Positions 18,979 through 27,540 of a stretch of DNA of 64,000 bases are shown here, piece by piece. The stretch lies in assembly GCF_014647975.1 (NCBI RefSeq), contig NZ_BMQF01000010.1, forward strand, positions 124,001 to 188,000, in the 5' to 3' direction. Below the pieces are notes generated by a model. It saw only the letters and a list, made by a program, of their open reading frames with translations, had not been told where the DNA came from and did not search any database. Source of the DNA: Streptomyces fumigatiscleroticus (lineage in GTDB: Bacteria > Actinomycetota > Actinomycetes > Streptomycetales > Streptomycetaceae). The position numbers and the translations under genes were made by a program. The first letter of the stretch is position 1, and each line of letters begins with the position of its first letter.

Positions 18979-19401
18979 TCAGTGAAGCAGACTTCCCTGT
19001 AGTTCGGCGCGGAGGTCGGGCGTGAGCACCGCACCCGCGCGGTCGACCAGGAGTGCCATCTCGTAGCCGACGAGGCCGATGTCGCACTCCGGGTGGGCGA
19101 GCACGGCCAGGGACGAGCCGTCCGAGATGGACATGAGGAAGAGGAATCCCCGCTCCATCTCGACGACGGTCTGGGCGACGTTGCCGCCCTCGAAGATCCG
19201 GGACGCACCCGCGGTCAGCGAGGTGAGCCCGGAGGCGACGGCGGCGAGCTGATCGGCCCGGTCGCGCGGAAAGCCTTCGGACATCGCCAGAAGGAGACCG
19301 TCGGCGGACACGACGACGGTGTGGGACACCCCGGGGGTGTTGTCCACGAAATTCGTGATCAACCAGTTCAGGTTCTGTGCCGCCTGGCTCATCGGGCTCA
19401 A
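18979..19401 (-). CDS. cvnB1: Conservon roadblock/LC7 protein CvnB
   Basis: 140 residues. The most likely start is a TTG at 19401, directly next to the cvnA1 stop and 7 nt after AGGAG; the ATG at 19392 is the alternative. The first copy has GTG at the equivalent position, so a rare start may lower CvnB1 output. Roadblock motifs as in the first copy, with only a handful of substitutions. Confidence 0.9.
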   Translation of the reverse strand: MSPMSQAAQNLNWLITNFVDNTPGVSHTVVVSADGLLLAMSEGFPRDRADQLAAVASGLTSLTAGASRIFEGGNVAQTVVEMERGFLFLMSISDGSSLAVLAHPECDIGLVGYEMALLVDRAGAVLTPDLRAELQGSLLH

Positions 19402-22400
19402 CTAACGCTCCTGCTGGTGAGTGGGCCTGGGGAAGCTGCCGGTCTGGCCGGTTCCCTGCTGGCGGCCCTGTGCGATACCCCGACGGAGATTGGTCAGCCG
19501 GCCGCGCACGTCGTCGGGCGCGCGAGAGACCTGCGGACCGCTCTGCTGCGGTTGCTGCTGAGCCGTGCCCGGTACGAGGTTCGCACGGGGCACCCGGCGC
19601 GGCAGGCCGGAAGTGGTGACGCCGCCCGCGGCCGGCTGCCGTACGCGCTCCGCCTGCCGGACGAGATCGTCGTTGGGCGAGCTGCGCCAGGTGCCGGCGG
19701 CGGGACGCTGGGGGGCGGGGGAGGCCGGCTGCTGCTGCGCCGCCGGGGCCGGCGCCGGAGCGGAGCCGCCGCCCTGCTGCTGCCGGTCGCCGCCGCGGAA
19801 CCAGTTGGTCTCCAGGGTGTCGTACAGCGGCGTACGCCCGTCGCCCGGACCCGGCGCCGGAGGCAGCGCCCATCCGTCGTCCGGACCGCGCCGGTCCGCG
19901 GGCCGCTGCGCGGCGCCTCCGTTGTCCGGCTCCTGGCGGACGGGACGCTGCTGCGGGGCCGGCGGGCGCGGAGCACCGAAGTCGGACGCCGCGTGGGCGC
20001 CGTTGACCTGCGGACGCTCGAACTGGCCGGTGCTCGACGGGTTCTGCCGCCCTGGCAGGGCGTGCTGGCCCGTGGAGCCGTCGTCGTAGGCCTGGGGGGC
20101 GGCGAACCGGCCCGTGTTCGACGGGTCGTTCTGCCCGGCCGGGGAGCCGAAGACGTCCGGGCGGACGAACGGCCCGGTGTCCTGCGCACCGTCCGCGGCC
20201 GGAGCCCCGAACCGGTCCGTGTGGTGCGGGCCGTCGGCCTGGGGGCGGGCGAACTGGTCCGTGTGGTGCGGGGCCTCGGCGCCGGGCCGGCCGAAGGGGT
20301 CGGCGTGCTGCGGAGCACCGGCGCCGGGCGCGCCGAACGGGTCGGCGTGCTGCGGGCCGTTCGCGCCGGGCCGGGGGAACTGGCCCGTGTGCTGCGGGGC
20401 GTTCGGCGCGGGGGCGTCGAAGTCCGGGCGGGCGAACTCGGACGTGGAGCCGGGGCCCTGCCGGTCGTCGAGCGGCGGGACCACCGGTATCTCGGCGGTC
20501 GAGCCCGGACCCTGCCGGTCGTCCATGCGCGGCATCCGGGACGGGCGCGGCACGTCCGGCTCCTCGTGGCCGCGCGGGGCGTCCAGCGAGGCACGGTCCA
20601 CGGGCGGCTGCGCGTTCTCGTCGCCCCAGCTGGGCACGCGGGGCTGCGGGGTGCCGCCGGGCAGCTCCGCCCGCGGACCGCCGCGCGGCGGCAGCTGCGG
20701 ACGGCGTCCGCGCTCACCGCCCCGGCCGGCGCGCCGCGACGGGCGGGGAGCCTCCGGGCGGGCCTGCTCCAGATCGGCGGCGGGGCCGCGGTCGTTGCCG
20801 AAGGCGTCCTGGCCCTGCGGGGCACCCGGCGCCTGACCGCCGAAACCGGCGCCCGCCCCGGCCGGCCGGGGCGCCTGCTGGTCGAACGAGGGCGAGGGGG
20901 CGGGGGAGGGACGGCCCTGCTGGGGACCGGCCGGACCCTGCGGTCCGCCCGGGGCACCGGGACGGCCGGCCGCGTCACGTCCGGGCAGCGCGGCCCGCGG
21001 ACCCTGGCCGGCGCCCAGCCGGCCACCGCCCGGGCCGCCGGAGCCGAGCGCGCCACCGCCCGGGCCGGCCGCGGCCCGCCGGGCCGCCGCCGCACCGGCC
21101 GCGGCCTGCGCGGCGGCCGGACCACCGGCCGCGCCGCCCGGCTGGCCCGGCTTGGGCTGGGGCTTCTTGCCGCCCTGGGCGACGTCGACGGGCAGCATGA
21201 CCAGCGCGGTCGTACCGCCGGAGTCGGACGGGCGCAGCTGGATGCGGATGCCGTGGCGCTGCGAGAGCCGGCCGACCACGAACAGACCCATGCGGCGGGA
21301 GACGGAGACGTCCACGGTGGGCGGCGAGGCGAGCCGCTCGTTGATCGCCGCGAGGTCCTCGGGGGAGAGACCGATACCGGTGTCGTGGATCTCGATCAGC
21401 ACCCGGCCGTCGGGCAGCGCGTGACCGGTGACCTTGACCTTGGTCTGCGGCGAGGAGAAGGAGGTCGCGTTCTCCAGCAGCTCGGCGAGCAGGTGCACGA
21501 GGTCGTTGACGACCCGGCCGGCCACCTCGGTGGTCGGCACGGAGGCCAGCTCGATGCGCTCGTACTGCTCCACCTCGGAGGCGGCGGCGCGGAGCACGTC
21601 GACCAGCGGGACCGGGCGGGTCCACCGGCGGCCGGGCTCCTCACCCGCGAGAACCAGCAGGTTCTCACCGTTACGGCGCATACGGGTGGCGAGGTGGTCC
21701 AGCTTGAACAGCGAGGACAGCTGGTCCGGGTCGGCCTCGCGGGACTCCAGCTCGGAGATGAGCGACAGCTGGCGCTGGATCAGACCCTGCGAACGGCGCG
21801 AGAGGTTGGTGAACATCGCGTTGACGTTGCCCCGCAGCAGCGCCTGCTCGGCGGCGAGGCGGACCGCCTCGCGGTGCACGTCGTCGAAGGCCGCGGCCAC
21901 CCGGCCGATCTCGTCCCGGGAGTGCACACCGACCGACTCCACGGAGGTGTCGACGTCCTGCGGGTCGGACTCGGACAGCTGCTTGACCAGCTCGGGCAGG
22001 CGGTCCTGGGCGACCCTGGTCGCGGTCTCCTCCAGCCGGCGCAGCGAGCGGATCATGGACCGGGCCACGACGAAGGCGCCGACCAGCGAGACACCGAGCA
22101 CGAGCAGGATCAGCGCACCGGAGATGATCGCCTCGCGCTCCGACTCGCTGCGCAGCTCGCGGGCCTTCTGCTCCATCTCCTCGAGCAGCGTGTGCTCGAT
22201 GTTCTTCATCTGCTGGATCTTGGCGGAGCTGTCGTCCAGCCAGTCCTTGTACGACCGCTTGTCCAGACCGGCCAGACCGTCCTTGCTGCCGAGCGCGCGG
22301 CTGGCGTAGGTGTCGGTGGCCTCGATGGTCGGGTTGCCCGAGTCGATGGGCTGGAGCAGGTCCTCGGAGCCGTCGCCGTAGATGCTGGTGAAGCTGCGCA

Positions 22401-23307
22401 GTTCCGAGGTCTGGCTCTGGAGCGCGGACTGGGCGTACAGCCGGTCGTTCTCGGAGAGGTCGGCGTCGCTGGTGTTGTTGGCGGGCAGCGCCGCCGCGAT
22501 GACCGCGCGCTGGACGGAGGCGTACTCCTTGGCGGAGGAGAACGCCGCCAGGGCGCGCGTACGCGAGATCATCTCGGGGTTGCTGGTCGCCTCCGCCATG
22601 TCCTGCGAGAGGTCGAGCAGGTGGGTGATCAGGCGGTGGTAGGCCTCGACCGTCTGGGTCGAGTTGTGCTTGGACTCGTAGGCGCTGCTGCGGATCTCGT
22701 TGAGGTCGTTCAGGTCGCTCACGAGGCCGACGAGGCTGTCACGGACGCCGAGGAGGTTGCCGTCCCGGCTGGCGCTGTCGATCTCCTCGGAACTGTCGAG
22801 GAAGTTCTTCAGGGCCCGGTCGGTCTTCTCCCGGTCGCCCTTGATCGCGATCGTGCTGGACGACGAGTCGTGGGCCAGTGGGCCGGCGGACTGGTCGCGC
22901 TCCTCCTGGAGCGCGGCGGCCAGTTCGGTGGCCTGCTTGGTCATCTCCGTCAGCAGCTTCATGTTGTCGAGCTGCTGGATGTCGTCCATGGACTGGTTGA
23001 TGCGCAGCGCGCCCAGCGAGGTGGCCGCGACCACCGGCAGCGCGAGCAGAGACACCAGACGGGTGGAGATCCGCCAGTTGCGCAGCGCCATGCGGGGACC
23101 GGGGCCCGCCGGCGGCTTGGCCGCCGGGGCCGGGCCGGCGGGCCCGGACGGTGCCGGGGCACCGGGGCGCTCGCCGCCGTTGCCGGTCGGGGCCTGGCCC
23201 GGGATCTGGGCGTGCTGGGGCGAGGAGCTGACGGCCTTGGGGCCGGTCCCGCCGTGCGGCTCCGGCTCCGCCGAACCGCTGCCATCCCTCTTGAAACGTC
23301 CCTGCAC
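19402..23307 (-). CDS. cvnA1: Conservon sensor histidine kinase-like protein CvnA (long form)
   Basis: 1301 residues from the GTG at 23307 (product begins MQGRFKRDGSGSAEPE); the longer frame upstream to 23559 is not coding-like. Order: Pro-rich start, membrane helix at about 86-105 (SLLALPVVAATSLGAL), NIT-type helical sensor domain with an ELAAALQEERDQSA signature, second helix at about 392-414, HAMP, then HATPase_c with LLENATSFSSPQTKV (N box, near 607), IHDTGIGL and GLFVVGRLSQRHG. From about 720 the protein is a very long Gly/Pro/Gln-rich tail with repeated FGRPGAEAPHHTD-like units, ending in a short basic motif. The sensor domain is clearly different from that of the first copy. Confidence 0.92.
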   Translation of the reverse strand: MQGRFKRDGSGSAEPEPHGGTGPKAVSSSPQHAQIPGQAPTGNGGERPGAPAPSGPAGPAPAAKPPAGPGPRMALRNWRISTRLVSLLALPVVAATSLGALRINQSMDDIQQLDNMKLLTEMTKQATELAAALQEERDQSAGPLAHDSSSSTIAIKGDREKTDRALKNFLDSSEEIDSASRDGNLLGVRDSLVGLVSDLNDLNEIRSSAYESKHNSTQTVEAYHRLITHLLDLSQDMAEATSNPEMISRTRALAAFSSAKEYASVQRAVIAAALPANNTSDADLSENDRLYAQSALQSQTSELRSFTSIYGDGSEDLLQPIDSGNPTIEATDTYASRALGSKDGLAGLDKRSYKDWLDDSSAKIQQMKNIEHTLLEEMEQKARELRSESEREAIISGALILLVLGVSLVGAFVVARSMIRSLRRLEETATRVAQDRLPELVKQLSESDPQDVDTSVESVGVHSRDEIGRVAAAFDDVHREAVRLAAEQALLRGNVNAMFTNLSRRSQGLIQRQLSLISELESREADPDQLSSLFKLDHLATRMRRNGENLLVLAGEEPGRRWTRPVPLVDVLRAAASEVEQYERIELASVPTTEVAGRVVNDLVHLLAELLENATSFSSPQTKVKVTGHALPDGRVLIEIHDTGIGLSPEDLAAINERLASPPTVDVSVSRRMGLFVVGRLSQRHGIRIQLRPSDSGGTTALVMLPVDVAQGGKKPQPKPGQPGGAAGGPAAAQAAAGAAAARRAAAGPGGGALGSGGPGGGRLGAGQGPRAALPGRDAAGRPGAPGGPQGPAGPQQGRPSPAPSPSFDQQAPRPAGAGAGFGGQAPGAPQGQDAFGNDRGPAADLEQARPEAPRPSRRAGRGGERGRRPQLPPRGGPRAELPGGTPQPRVPSWGDENAQPPVDRASLDAPRGHEEPDVPRPSRMPRMDDRQGPGSTAEIPVVPPLDDRQGPGSTSEFARPDFDAPAPNAPQHTGQFPRPGANGPQHADPFGAPGAGAPQHADPFGRPGAEAPHHTDQFARPQADGPHHTDRFGAPAADGAQDTGPFVRPDVFGSPAGQNDPSNTGRFAAPQAYDDGSTGQHALPGRQNPSSTGQFERPQVNGAHAASDFGAPRPPAPQQRPVRQEPDNGGAAQRPADRRGPDDGWALPPAPGPGDGRTPLYDTLETNWFRGGDRQQQGGGSAPAPAPAAQQQPASPAPQRPAAGTWRSSPNDDLVRQAERVRQPAAGGVTTSGLPRRVPRANLVPGTAQQQPQQSGPQVSRAPDDVRGRLTNLRRGIAQGRQQGTGQTGSFPRPTHQQER

Positions 23308-23535
23308 TAGCGTCGCAACCTCTGGACCAGGCGTCCCTCCGGTTGAGCGGAAGGACGGTGTCGGCGTCGTGAGGGCGCCCTGAAAACGCCCCCATGGTGG
23401 TCGTGAGTGACCGGCGCTGGTTCCCCCTTCTCGCCGCCACTCGGCGCTCTGTGCGCCCCCTGTGCGCCGGCTCGATCCTGCGGCGGTCCGTGGAATTCCA
23501 GCACAGCGCGGGATCTCCAACAAGGCCCGTGGGTC

Positions 23536-23564
23536 AGGGTACGACGTACGTGACAGCACGTGAA
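23536..23564 (-). promoter_or_regulatory. Candidate promoter of the cvnA1 operon
   Basis: Minus-strand TTCACG (23564-23559), a 17-nt spacer and TACCCT (23541-23536). It would give a leader of about 220 nt before cvnA1. Confidence 0.35.
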
Positions 23565-23905
23565 GGAGAGATCACCAGCCGTAGAAAATGATCTCCGCAA
23601 AACGGGCTTACCCCCGCGAGTTGCCTGGCGGGAAGTGGTGTCCCAGTCGCCATGATCAGGAGCGGAATGATTGGTTCAGGGGGTCAATGTCCGTTTCGCT
23701 GGGCTGGAGAGCGGGTCGGAATTGACCGGTTTGCCCTCTGTTTAGTGAGCAAACTCACACGCGGATCACGTCCTCTTCACGGCTTCGCCGGGGAATTGCA
23801 TGTTTAGCCTGACGCTTTACAGAGATGGCAAAACCGACAACCCGCGCTCGCGCGAGGGTTTCAGGACCCTCCCGGCGCCCGGACACGACAAGGTCGCGTA
23901 CAACC
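23565..23905. other. Non-coding interval with a small inverted repeat
   Basis: No ORF with coding codon usage lies here. The only clear structure is GTGAG-CAAA-CTCAC at 23745-23758, just after a TTGACC at 23723-23728. It may be control DNA for the small gene that follows. Confidence 0.4.
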
Positions 23906-23917
23906 GTGAAGACGACG

Positions 23918-24094
23918 ATGATGTTCCACAAGATCGCCAACCCGCGGCGCACGACGCTGGCGCACCTGAAGGACGCCGACGACCTGCACACGCCGGAGCA
24001 GCCGGAGCACCGCGTCGAACTCCCCGCCCAGACCGCGAACCCCCGGCGCACCATCCTCGACGAGCTTCCGGCCCAGGCCTCCGCCGCGGAGTGA
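23918..24094 (+). CDS. Small protein with duplicated NPRRT-L motif, function unknown
   Basis: 58 residues from the ATG at 23918 (GAAG 6 nt upstream); a GTG at 23906 or the ATG at 23921 are alternatives. Third positions are G/C in nearly every codon, and this pattern starts only at about 23906, so it is a real gene although short. The sequence has an internal duplication: KIANPRRTTLAHL near the start and QTANPRRTILDEL near the end, joined by an acidic/His segment. No signal peptide, Cys or membrane helix. A precursor peptide or small regulator is possible; I do not recognise it. Confidence 0.6.
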   Translation: MMFHKIANPRRTTLAHLKDADDLHTPEQPEHRVELPAQTANPRRTILDELPAQASAAE

Positions 24095-24100
24095 GCCGCA

Positions 24101-24252
24101 CCGCCGGACGCACACCGGTCGCCGGCGCACGCGCACCGGCCGCCGCCGGACGCACACCGGTCGTCGGCGCACGCGCACCGGCCGCCGCCGGACGCACACC
24201 GGTCGTCGGCGCACGCGCACCGGCCGCCGCCGGACGCACACCGGTCGTCGGC
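24101..24252. repeat. 42-bp tandem repeat (minisatellite), 3.6 copies
   Basis: The block CCGCCGGACGCACACCGGTC recurs at 24101, 24143, 24185 and 24227, an exact 42-bp period; units 2 and 3 appear identical. It starts 7 nt after the stop of the small gene and ends 166 nt before the FAH gene. 42 is divisible by 3, so frames stay open through it on both strands, but no start or codon bias supports translation. The rest of 24253-24417 holds a possible -10 (TAGCCT near 24367). Confidence 0.9.
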
Positions 24253-24417
24253 CGTAGGAGGCCGGCGACCGCGCACGCGCGGTGATTTCTGGCGCCCGTC
24301 CCGTCACCGCGGCAGGTCCGTGCGGACCGCGCCGGAAATGCGCGCGGCGCCCGCCCCGTGCCGCGTTAGCCTGGAGCGTCAGACTCCAGCCGGTTCAGTT
24401 AAGGGGCGCAGCATCCC

Positions 24418-25203
24418 GTGCGCATCGCCAGATTCTCCATCGACGGGAACGTCGCCTTCGGCGCGGTCGAGGGCGACAGGCCGGACGAGCTCGTCCTCGA
24501 CATCATCAAGGGCATCCCGTTCGCGGACTTCGAGCTCTCCGGCACCAAGGTGCCGCTGAGCAAGGTCAGGCTGCTGCCGCCGGTGCTCCCCAACAAGGTC
24601 GTCGCCTTCGGCCGCAACTACGCCGAGCACGCGCGTGAGCTGGGCAACGAGGTGCCCGACGCGCCGTTCGCCTTCTTCAAGCCGTCCACCTCGGTGATCG
24701 GCCCCGGCGACGACATCCAGTACCCGTCCTTCTCCTCGGAACTCCACCACGAGGCCGAGCTGGCCGTGGTCATCGGCCGCATGTGCCGCGAGGTCCCGCG
24801 CGAGCGCGTCAAGGACGTGGTCTTCGGCTACACCTGCGCCAACGACATCACCGCCCGCGACGTCCAGCGGCGCGAGAAGCAGTGGGCGCGGGCCAAGGGC
24901 TTCGACACCTCCTGCCCGCTCGGCCCCTGGGTGGAGACGGACCTCGATCTCGCGGCCGCGTCCGACCTGACGATCCAGCTCACGGTCAACGGGCAGCAGC
25001 GCCAGCTGGGCCGCACCAGCGAGATGATCCACTCCATCGAGGACCTCGTCGTCAACGTCTCCGAGGCCATGACGCTGCTTCCGGGCGACGTGATCCTCAC
25101 GGGCACCCCGGCAGGGGTCGGCCCCCTCAACGTCGGCGACGAGGTCGCCGTCACCATCGAAGGCATCGGCACTCTCACCAACAAGGTTGTCAAGCGTGGC
25201 TAG
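24418..25203 (+). CDS. Fumarylacetoacetate hydrolase (FAH) family protein
   Basis: 261 residues, GTG start with AAGGGG upstream. The C-terminal FAH domain is complete: KVVAFGRNYAEHARELG, PFAFFKPSTSVIGPGD, the metal-binding HHEAELAVVIGR, YTCANDITARDVQRR, KGFDTSCPLGPWV and LLPGDVILTGTPAGVGP. The family covers acylpyruvate hydrolases, isomerases of homoprotocatechuate breakdown and oxaloacetate decarboxylases; substrate is not readable. Its stop overlaps the start of gltX by 8 nt, so the two are translationally coupled. Confidence 0.9.
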   Translation: MRIARFSIDGNVAFGAVEGDRPDELVLDIIKGIPFADFELSGTKVPLSKVRLLPPVLPNKVVAFGRNYAEHARELGNEVPDAPFAFFKPSTSVIGPGDDIQYPSFSSELHHEAELAVVIGRMCREVPRERVKDVVFGYTCANDITARDVQRREKQWARAKGFDTSCPLGPWVETDLDLAAASDLTIQLTVNGQQRQLGRTSEMIHSIEDLVVNVSEAMTLLPGDVILTGTPAGVGPLNVGDEVAVTIEGIGTLTNKVVKRG

Positions 25204-26671
25204 CGCACCTGTCCGCGTACGTTTCTGCCCGTCCCCCACCGGTAACCCCCATGTGGGCCTGGTCCGCACCGCCCTGTTCAACTGGGCGTTCGCCCGGCAC
25301 CACGGCGGCACCCTGGTCTTCCGTATCGAGGACACCGACGCGGCCCGCGACTCCGAGGAGTCCTACGGCCAGCTGCTCGACTCGATGCGCTGGCTCGGCT
25401 TCGACTGGGACGAAGGGCCCGAGGTCGGCGGCCCGCACGCGCCCTACCGCCAGTCGCAGCGCATGGACATCTACAAGGATGTCGCCGCCAAGCTCCTGGA
25501 CGCCGGCCGCGCCTACCACTGCTACTGCTCCCAGGAGGAGCTGGACACCCGCCGCGAGGCCGCCCGCGCCGCCGGCAGGCCGTCCGGCTACGACGGCCAC
25601 TGCCGCGACCTGAGCGCCGAGCAGGTCGAGCGGTACCAGGCGGAGGGCCGCGCGCCGATCGTCCGCTTCCGGATGCCCGACGAGACGATCACCTTCACGG
25701 ACCTGGTCCGCGGCGAGATCACGTACACCCCGGAGAACGTCCCGGACTACGGCATCGTCCGCGCCAACGGCGCCCCGCTGTACACGCTGGTCAACCCGGT
25801 CGACGACGCCCTGATGGAGATCACCCACGTCCTGCGCGGCGAGGACCTGCTCTCCTCCACCCCGCGCCAGATCGCGCTCTACCGGGCGCTGATCGAGCTG
25901 GGCGTCGCCAAGGAGATCCCGGCCTTCGGCCACCTGCCGTACGTGATGGGCGAGGGCAACAAGAAGCTCTCCAAGCGCGACCCGCAGTCGTCGCTGAACC
26001 TGTACCGGGAGCGCGGCTTCCTGCCCGAGGGCCTGCTCAACTACCTGTCCCTGCTCGGCTGGTCGCTCTCGGCCGACCAGGACATCTTCACGATCGACGA
26101 GATGGTCGCCGCCTTCGACGTCGCGGACGTGAACCCCAACCCGGCCCGCTTCGACCTGAAGAAGGCCGAGGCGATCAACGCCGACCACATCCGCATGCTC
26201 GACGTGAAGGACTTCGCCGAGCGCTGCGCCCCCTGGCTGAAGGCTCCGTTCGCCCCCTGGGCGCCGGAGGACTTCGACGAGACCAAGTGGCAGGCCATCG
26301 CGCCGCACGCCCAGTCCCGCCTGAAGGTCCTCTCCGAGATCACGGACAACGTCGACTTCCTGTTCCTGCCGGAGCCGGTCTTCGACGAGGCGTCCTGGAC
26401 CAAGGCGATGAAGGAGGGCTCCGACGCCCTGCTGCGCACGGCCCGCGAGAAGCTCGACGCGGCCGACTGGAACTCCCCGGAGTCCCTGAAGGAGGCCGTC
26501 CTGGCGGCGGGCGAGGCCCACGGCCTCAAGCTCGGCAAGGCGCAGGCCCCGGTCCGGGTCGCGGTCACCGGCCGCACCGTCGGTCTGCCCCTCTTCGAGT
26601 CCCTCCAGATCCTGGGCAAGGAGAAGTCGCTGGCCCGCGTGGACGCGGCGCTGGCGAAGCTGACGGCGTGA
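25196..26671 (+). CDS. gltX: Glutamyl-tRNA synthetase
   Basis: 491 residues from the GTG at 25196, 9 nt after AAGG. An upstream in-frame TTG at 25187 is less likely. Class I motifs: FCPSPTGNPHVG (HIGH) and KKLSKRDPQSS (KMSKS). There is no GlnRS in view. Actinomycetes of this type make Gln-tRNA through a non-discriminating GluRS and the GatCAB amidotransferase, so this enzyme probably charges both tRNA-Glu and tRNA-Gln, whose genes lie 1.7 kb downstream. Confidence 0.96.
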   Translation: MASAPVRVRFCPSPTGNPHVGLVRTALFNWAFARHHGGTLVFRIEDTDAARDSEESYGQLLDSMRWLGFDWDEGPEVGGPHAPYRQSQRMDIYKDVAAKLLDAGRAYHCYCSQEELDTRREAARAAGRPSGYDGHCRDLSAEQVERYQAEGRAPIVRFRMPDETITFTDLVRGEITYTPENVPDYGIVRANGAPLYTLVNPVDDALMEITHVLRGEDLLSSTPRQIALYRALIELGVAKEIPAFGHLPYVMGEGNKKLSKRDPQSSLNLYRERGFLPEGLLNYLSLLGWSLSADQDIFTIDEMVAAFDVADVNPNPARFDLKKAEAINADHIRMLDVKDFAERCAPWLKAPFAPWAPEDFDETKWQAIAPHAQSRLKVLSEITDNVDFLFLPEPVFDEASWTKAMKEGSDALLRTAREKLDAADWNSPESLKEAVLAAGEAHGLKLGKAQAPVRVAVTGRTVGLPLFESLQILGKEKSLARVDAALAKLTA

Positions 26672-26680
26672 GCACACACG

Positions 26681-26719
26681 CGTGAGGGGCGGCGGCCGGT
26701 TCGGCCGCCGCCCCTCACG
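26681..26719. terminator. Strong stem-loop terminator after gltX
   Basis: CGTGAGGGGCGGCGGCCG (26681-26698) pairs perfectly with 26702-26719 around a 3-nt loop (18-bp stem, no U tract), a form common in Streptomyces. Confidence 0.85.
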
Positions 26720-26807
26720 CCTGCCCGGCTGTCAGTGGGGCGCACTAGTGTTCCGGCTCACCAGCGCTCAAGATCGCACAGCGCACAGGACCCGGAAAGG
26801 CGCCGTC

Positions 26808-27491
26808 ATGGCCATGCTCCCCCGCGACTACACCTGGCTGTTCACGCCCGGCAGCACGTTCACCTACGAGTCCGGGGACACCGGCGTGATCCACGTGGCC
26901 GACGGCGGCGCACTGGACCTCCCCACCGGACAGGTCGTCGCCTGCGACCCCTTCGTGTACCTGGGCACGGGCGACATCGAGCCCTTCACCGTCACGGTCG
27001 AGCCGGGCCGCTACCGCGTCGAGGCGGCCGTGGCGACCCTCACCCGGCCCGGCGAGGCCCCGTCCGGCCATCCCCACCTGCGCGTGGCCGCGGCCCGCCT
27101 CGTCGTCCGGGACGAACCCACCGCCGCCTGGGAACTCGCCCTCCGCCCCGGGCAGGACCCCGCCGGCCTCGGCGAGGACGAGTTCTACGGCTACGGCGTC
27201 GACGCCGGCACCGGCTGTTTCTACGACGCCGCGGCCGAGAAGTCCTTCCCCGGGACCCAGGAGGAGGAAGGGCCCCTGTGGGACGCCTTCGAGAGCAGCG
27301 ACTGGTCGCCGGGCCCGTACCTGGTCACATCCCCCGGCACCGGCCACACCCTGGCCGCCTTCACCTCCGGCTGGGGCGACGGCTGCTACCCCACCTGGAT
27401 CGGCCGCTCGGCGACGGGCGAGGTCACCTGCTTCCTCACGGACTTCTTCGTGGCCCCGGAACCGGCCGCGACCGCCGGGGCCCCCGCCTGA
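26808..27491 (+). CDS. DUF4241 domain protein
   Basis: 227 residues from the ATG at 26808, with GGAAAGG 7 nt upstream. The family pattern is clear: an N-terminal beta-rich half (GQVVACDPFVYLG, YRVEAAVATL, WELALRPGQDP) and the C-terminal block YGYGVDAGTGCFYDA, followed by GWGDGCYPTWIGRSATGEVTCFLTDFF. In several bacteria DUF4241 proteins are immunity or toxin-linked proteins, but nothing here identifies a toxin. It stands alone between two promoters. Confidence 0.85.
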   Translation: MAMLPRDYTWLFTPGSTFTYESGDTGVIHVADGGALDLPTGQVVACDPFVYLGTGDIEPFTVTVEPGRYRVEAAVATLTRPGEAPSGHPHLRVAAARLVVRDEPTAAWELALRPGQDPAGLGEDEFYGYGVDAGTGCFYDAAAEKSFPGTQEEEGPLWDAFESSDWSPGPYLVTSPGTGHTLAAFTSGWGDGCYPTWIGRSATGEVTCFLTDFFVAPEPAATAGAPA

Positions 27492-27540
27492 GAGCGGCGA
27501 CCGCGGGACGTGCCCCCGGCCGCCGCGTTACCGTCGGATC

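Noticed and set aside
19093..23310. A 1405-residue plus-strand open frame opposite cvnA1 and cvnB1
   Set aside because: It has no domains and lies opposite a conservon with complete motifs.
23825..23917. Upstream ATG extension of the small protein gene
   Set aside because: Codon third positions are mixed before about 23906 and no ribosome binding site is present.
24101..24252. CRISPR array
   Set aside because: The units are contiguous 42-bp repeats without unique spacers, and no cas genes are present.
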